Origin: an uncultured Peptococcaceae bacterium
Lineage (GTDB): Bacteria; Bacillota; Desulfotomaculia; Desulfotomaculales; Desulfallaceae
Length of the DNA stretch: 6,616 bases
Assembly: GCA_913064925.1 (NCBI GenBank)
Contig: CAJYBN010000159.1
Location: 1-6,616 of the forward strand
Reading direction: 5' to 3'
The position numbers were made by a program, and so were the translations under genes. Below, in pieces: positions 5,838 to 6,616 of this stretch (within the stretch, counting starts at the first letter, position 1; every line of letters begins with the position of its first letter). The notes under the pieces were generated by a model. The model worked only from the letters and a program-made list of their open reading frames with translations, made no database searches and had not been told where the DNA came from.

Positions 5838-6616
5838 TTAAGTCACCTCCCCGCTAACCGCACCGCCGACAATGGCTTTACCCAAAACCTCCACCTGGGC
5901 AACAGGTTGTAGTATGCCGAACCTCGCCGTCAGTTGCACCTGTCCCCGTTTCATCGGGTCGGCCTCGCTGTCGGCAGCTACTTTTAACAACTCCAAAGGG
6001 CTACCGTCAGATAATTTTAACCTGCGCTGTTTTGCCAACCCCTCAACAAGTTTTCTTACCCACGTAAGCCTTACTGTTGCGCTGGGTGTTAGGATGTGAC
6101 CGTTAATTTGCGCCTCCAGCCAGGTAACCGCTGCCGTCATTTCCACCGATACCAGCCGTACCAGTCGCCAATAAATCCCTGGCGTAGTATCAGCTGGTGT
6201 CCACGTTACCGGGTCCGTATGCACTTCCGGCCAGGTGGTTGCCGTCCAGTTCTGTAGAGCTGCTACCGGGTCAGGATCGTAAGTAAACCCATTCAGCCAG
6301 CCCAGAGCAAACACCCGGAAGCGCAATCCCCGAGTAATAGCGTCCCATTTTTCATCCACGAAGTCAGGCCCCGCGGTGCCGATATAATCAGCTAAATATT
6401 GTTCTCCTGCCTCACTGAACCTTGCCCGGTGTAGGGTATTAATCACGGCATTGACAATGGCATCCACCTGCTGGAATGTGGTCCGCTTGACATAGGGCCA
6501 GACTTCTACAATAGTTGAAAAAGCCGCCCAGTCCGCTTCCGTGTCTTGGACGCCTTCTCTCAGTACCAAATAAGGTTTCTGCGTATGAACTCCGGCTGCC
6601 TGCGGCTCGAGATCGG
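5838..6616 (-). CDS. Phage tail terminator-like protein, possibly two-domain; 5' end beyond window
   Basis: This frame stays open from the TAA stop (5838-5840) to the right edge. It gives at least 258 residues, so the true start lies outside. An in-frame TTG at 6569 could be mistaken for a start, but it has no good ribosome site, and the codons before it read as protein (GVHTQKPYLVLREG, typical of these families). From sequence style I call it a tail terminator or head-tail joining protein, the ring that caps the finished tube and sheath and meets the head. Numbering residues from the edge, the first half (about 10-105) carries EVWPYV, a VDAIVNAVINTL helix and DAITRGLRFRVF. The second half (about 145-235) repeats a similar order: YWRL, a VRKLVEGLAKQR helix, then KRGQVQLTARFG. 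Its place just before the small gene and the sheath fits. No membrane segment or signal peptide is visible. It could also be a connector or completion protein; 'tail protein' is safe, the exact role is not. Confidence 0.65.
   Translation of the reverse strand, partial: DLEPQAAGVHTQKPYLVLREGVQDTEADWAAFSTIVEVWPYVKRTTFQQVDAIVNAVINTLHRARFSEAGEQYLADYIGTAGPDFVDEKWDAITRGLRFRVFALGWLNGFTYDPDPVAALQNWTATTWPEVHTDPVTWTPADTTPGIYWRLVRLVSVEMTAAVTWLEAQINGHILTPSATVRLTWVRKLVEGLAKQRRLKLSDGSPLELLKVAADSEADPMKRGQVQLTARFGILQPVAQVEVLGKAIVGGAVSGEVT

Noticed and set aside
6567..6569. TTG at 6569 as the start of a 243-residue protein
   Set aside because: The frame is open to the window edge with protein-like sequence before the TTG and no clear ribosome site, so the gene starts outside the window.
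1..6616. Wholly new system, diversity-generating element, CRISPR array, tRNA or attachment site
   Set aside because: Every region is occupied by tail genes of known type. I saw no template/variable repeat pair, regularly spaced short repeats, tRNA-like fold or core-site duplication.

Overview
The window is one block of minus-strand genes, transcribed from the right end towards the left. They encode the tail of a contractile-tailed (myovirus-type) phage or a phage-derived tail particle. In order of transcription (right to left) they are: a tail-terminator-like protein cut by the right edge; a 69-residue YqzN/YkzM-like protein; the XkdK-type tail sheath; an XkdM-type tail tube protein; an XkdN-type tail assembly chaperone with a -1 frameshift extension; and a very long tape measure protein cut by the left edge. 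The order and families match the PBSX/skin tail module of Bacillus and related prophages of Bacillota. The strong AGGAGG-type ribosome sites and mid-range base composition fit a Bacillota host, perhaps a Clostridia or Desulfotomaculum-like lineage, but the host assignment is a guess. No head, integrase, lysis or attachment-site sequence is present, so a live phage, a decayed prophage and a tailocin cannot be told apart.

The genes are packed with almost no spacing. The gaps are 1 to 16 bases, stops sit next to or overlap the following starts, and each gene has its own ribosome site. I see no promoter, intrinsic terminator, RNA gene, CRISPR array or insertion sequence, so transcription probably enters from beyond the right edge and continues past the left edge. 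Positions 1-3052 are all tape measure coding sequence on the minus strand. The plus-strand open frames there are shadows.

The genes form one assembly pathway. The chaperone and its frameshifted form would coat the tape measure. Tube protein polymerises around the tape measure to a set length, the sheath assembles around the tube, and the terminator caps the end that meets the head.

The most notable points are these. (1) There is a textbook -1 frameshift signal: an in-phase A AAA AAC heptamer, a 5-base spacer and a perfect 9-bp stem. It opens a 61-residue extension whose stop overlaps the tape measure start. (2) Six gapless 29-residue repeats lie near the tape measure N-terminus. (3) A 55-residue glycine-rich module occurs twice in the tape measure, exactly 300 residues apart. 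(4) The terminator-like protein looks like a two-copy fusion. (5) The tube protein may be circularly permuted relative to Bacillus XkdM. All domain and family names come from reading the translations, not from a search.
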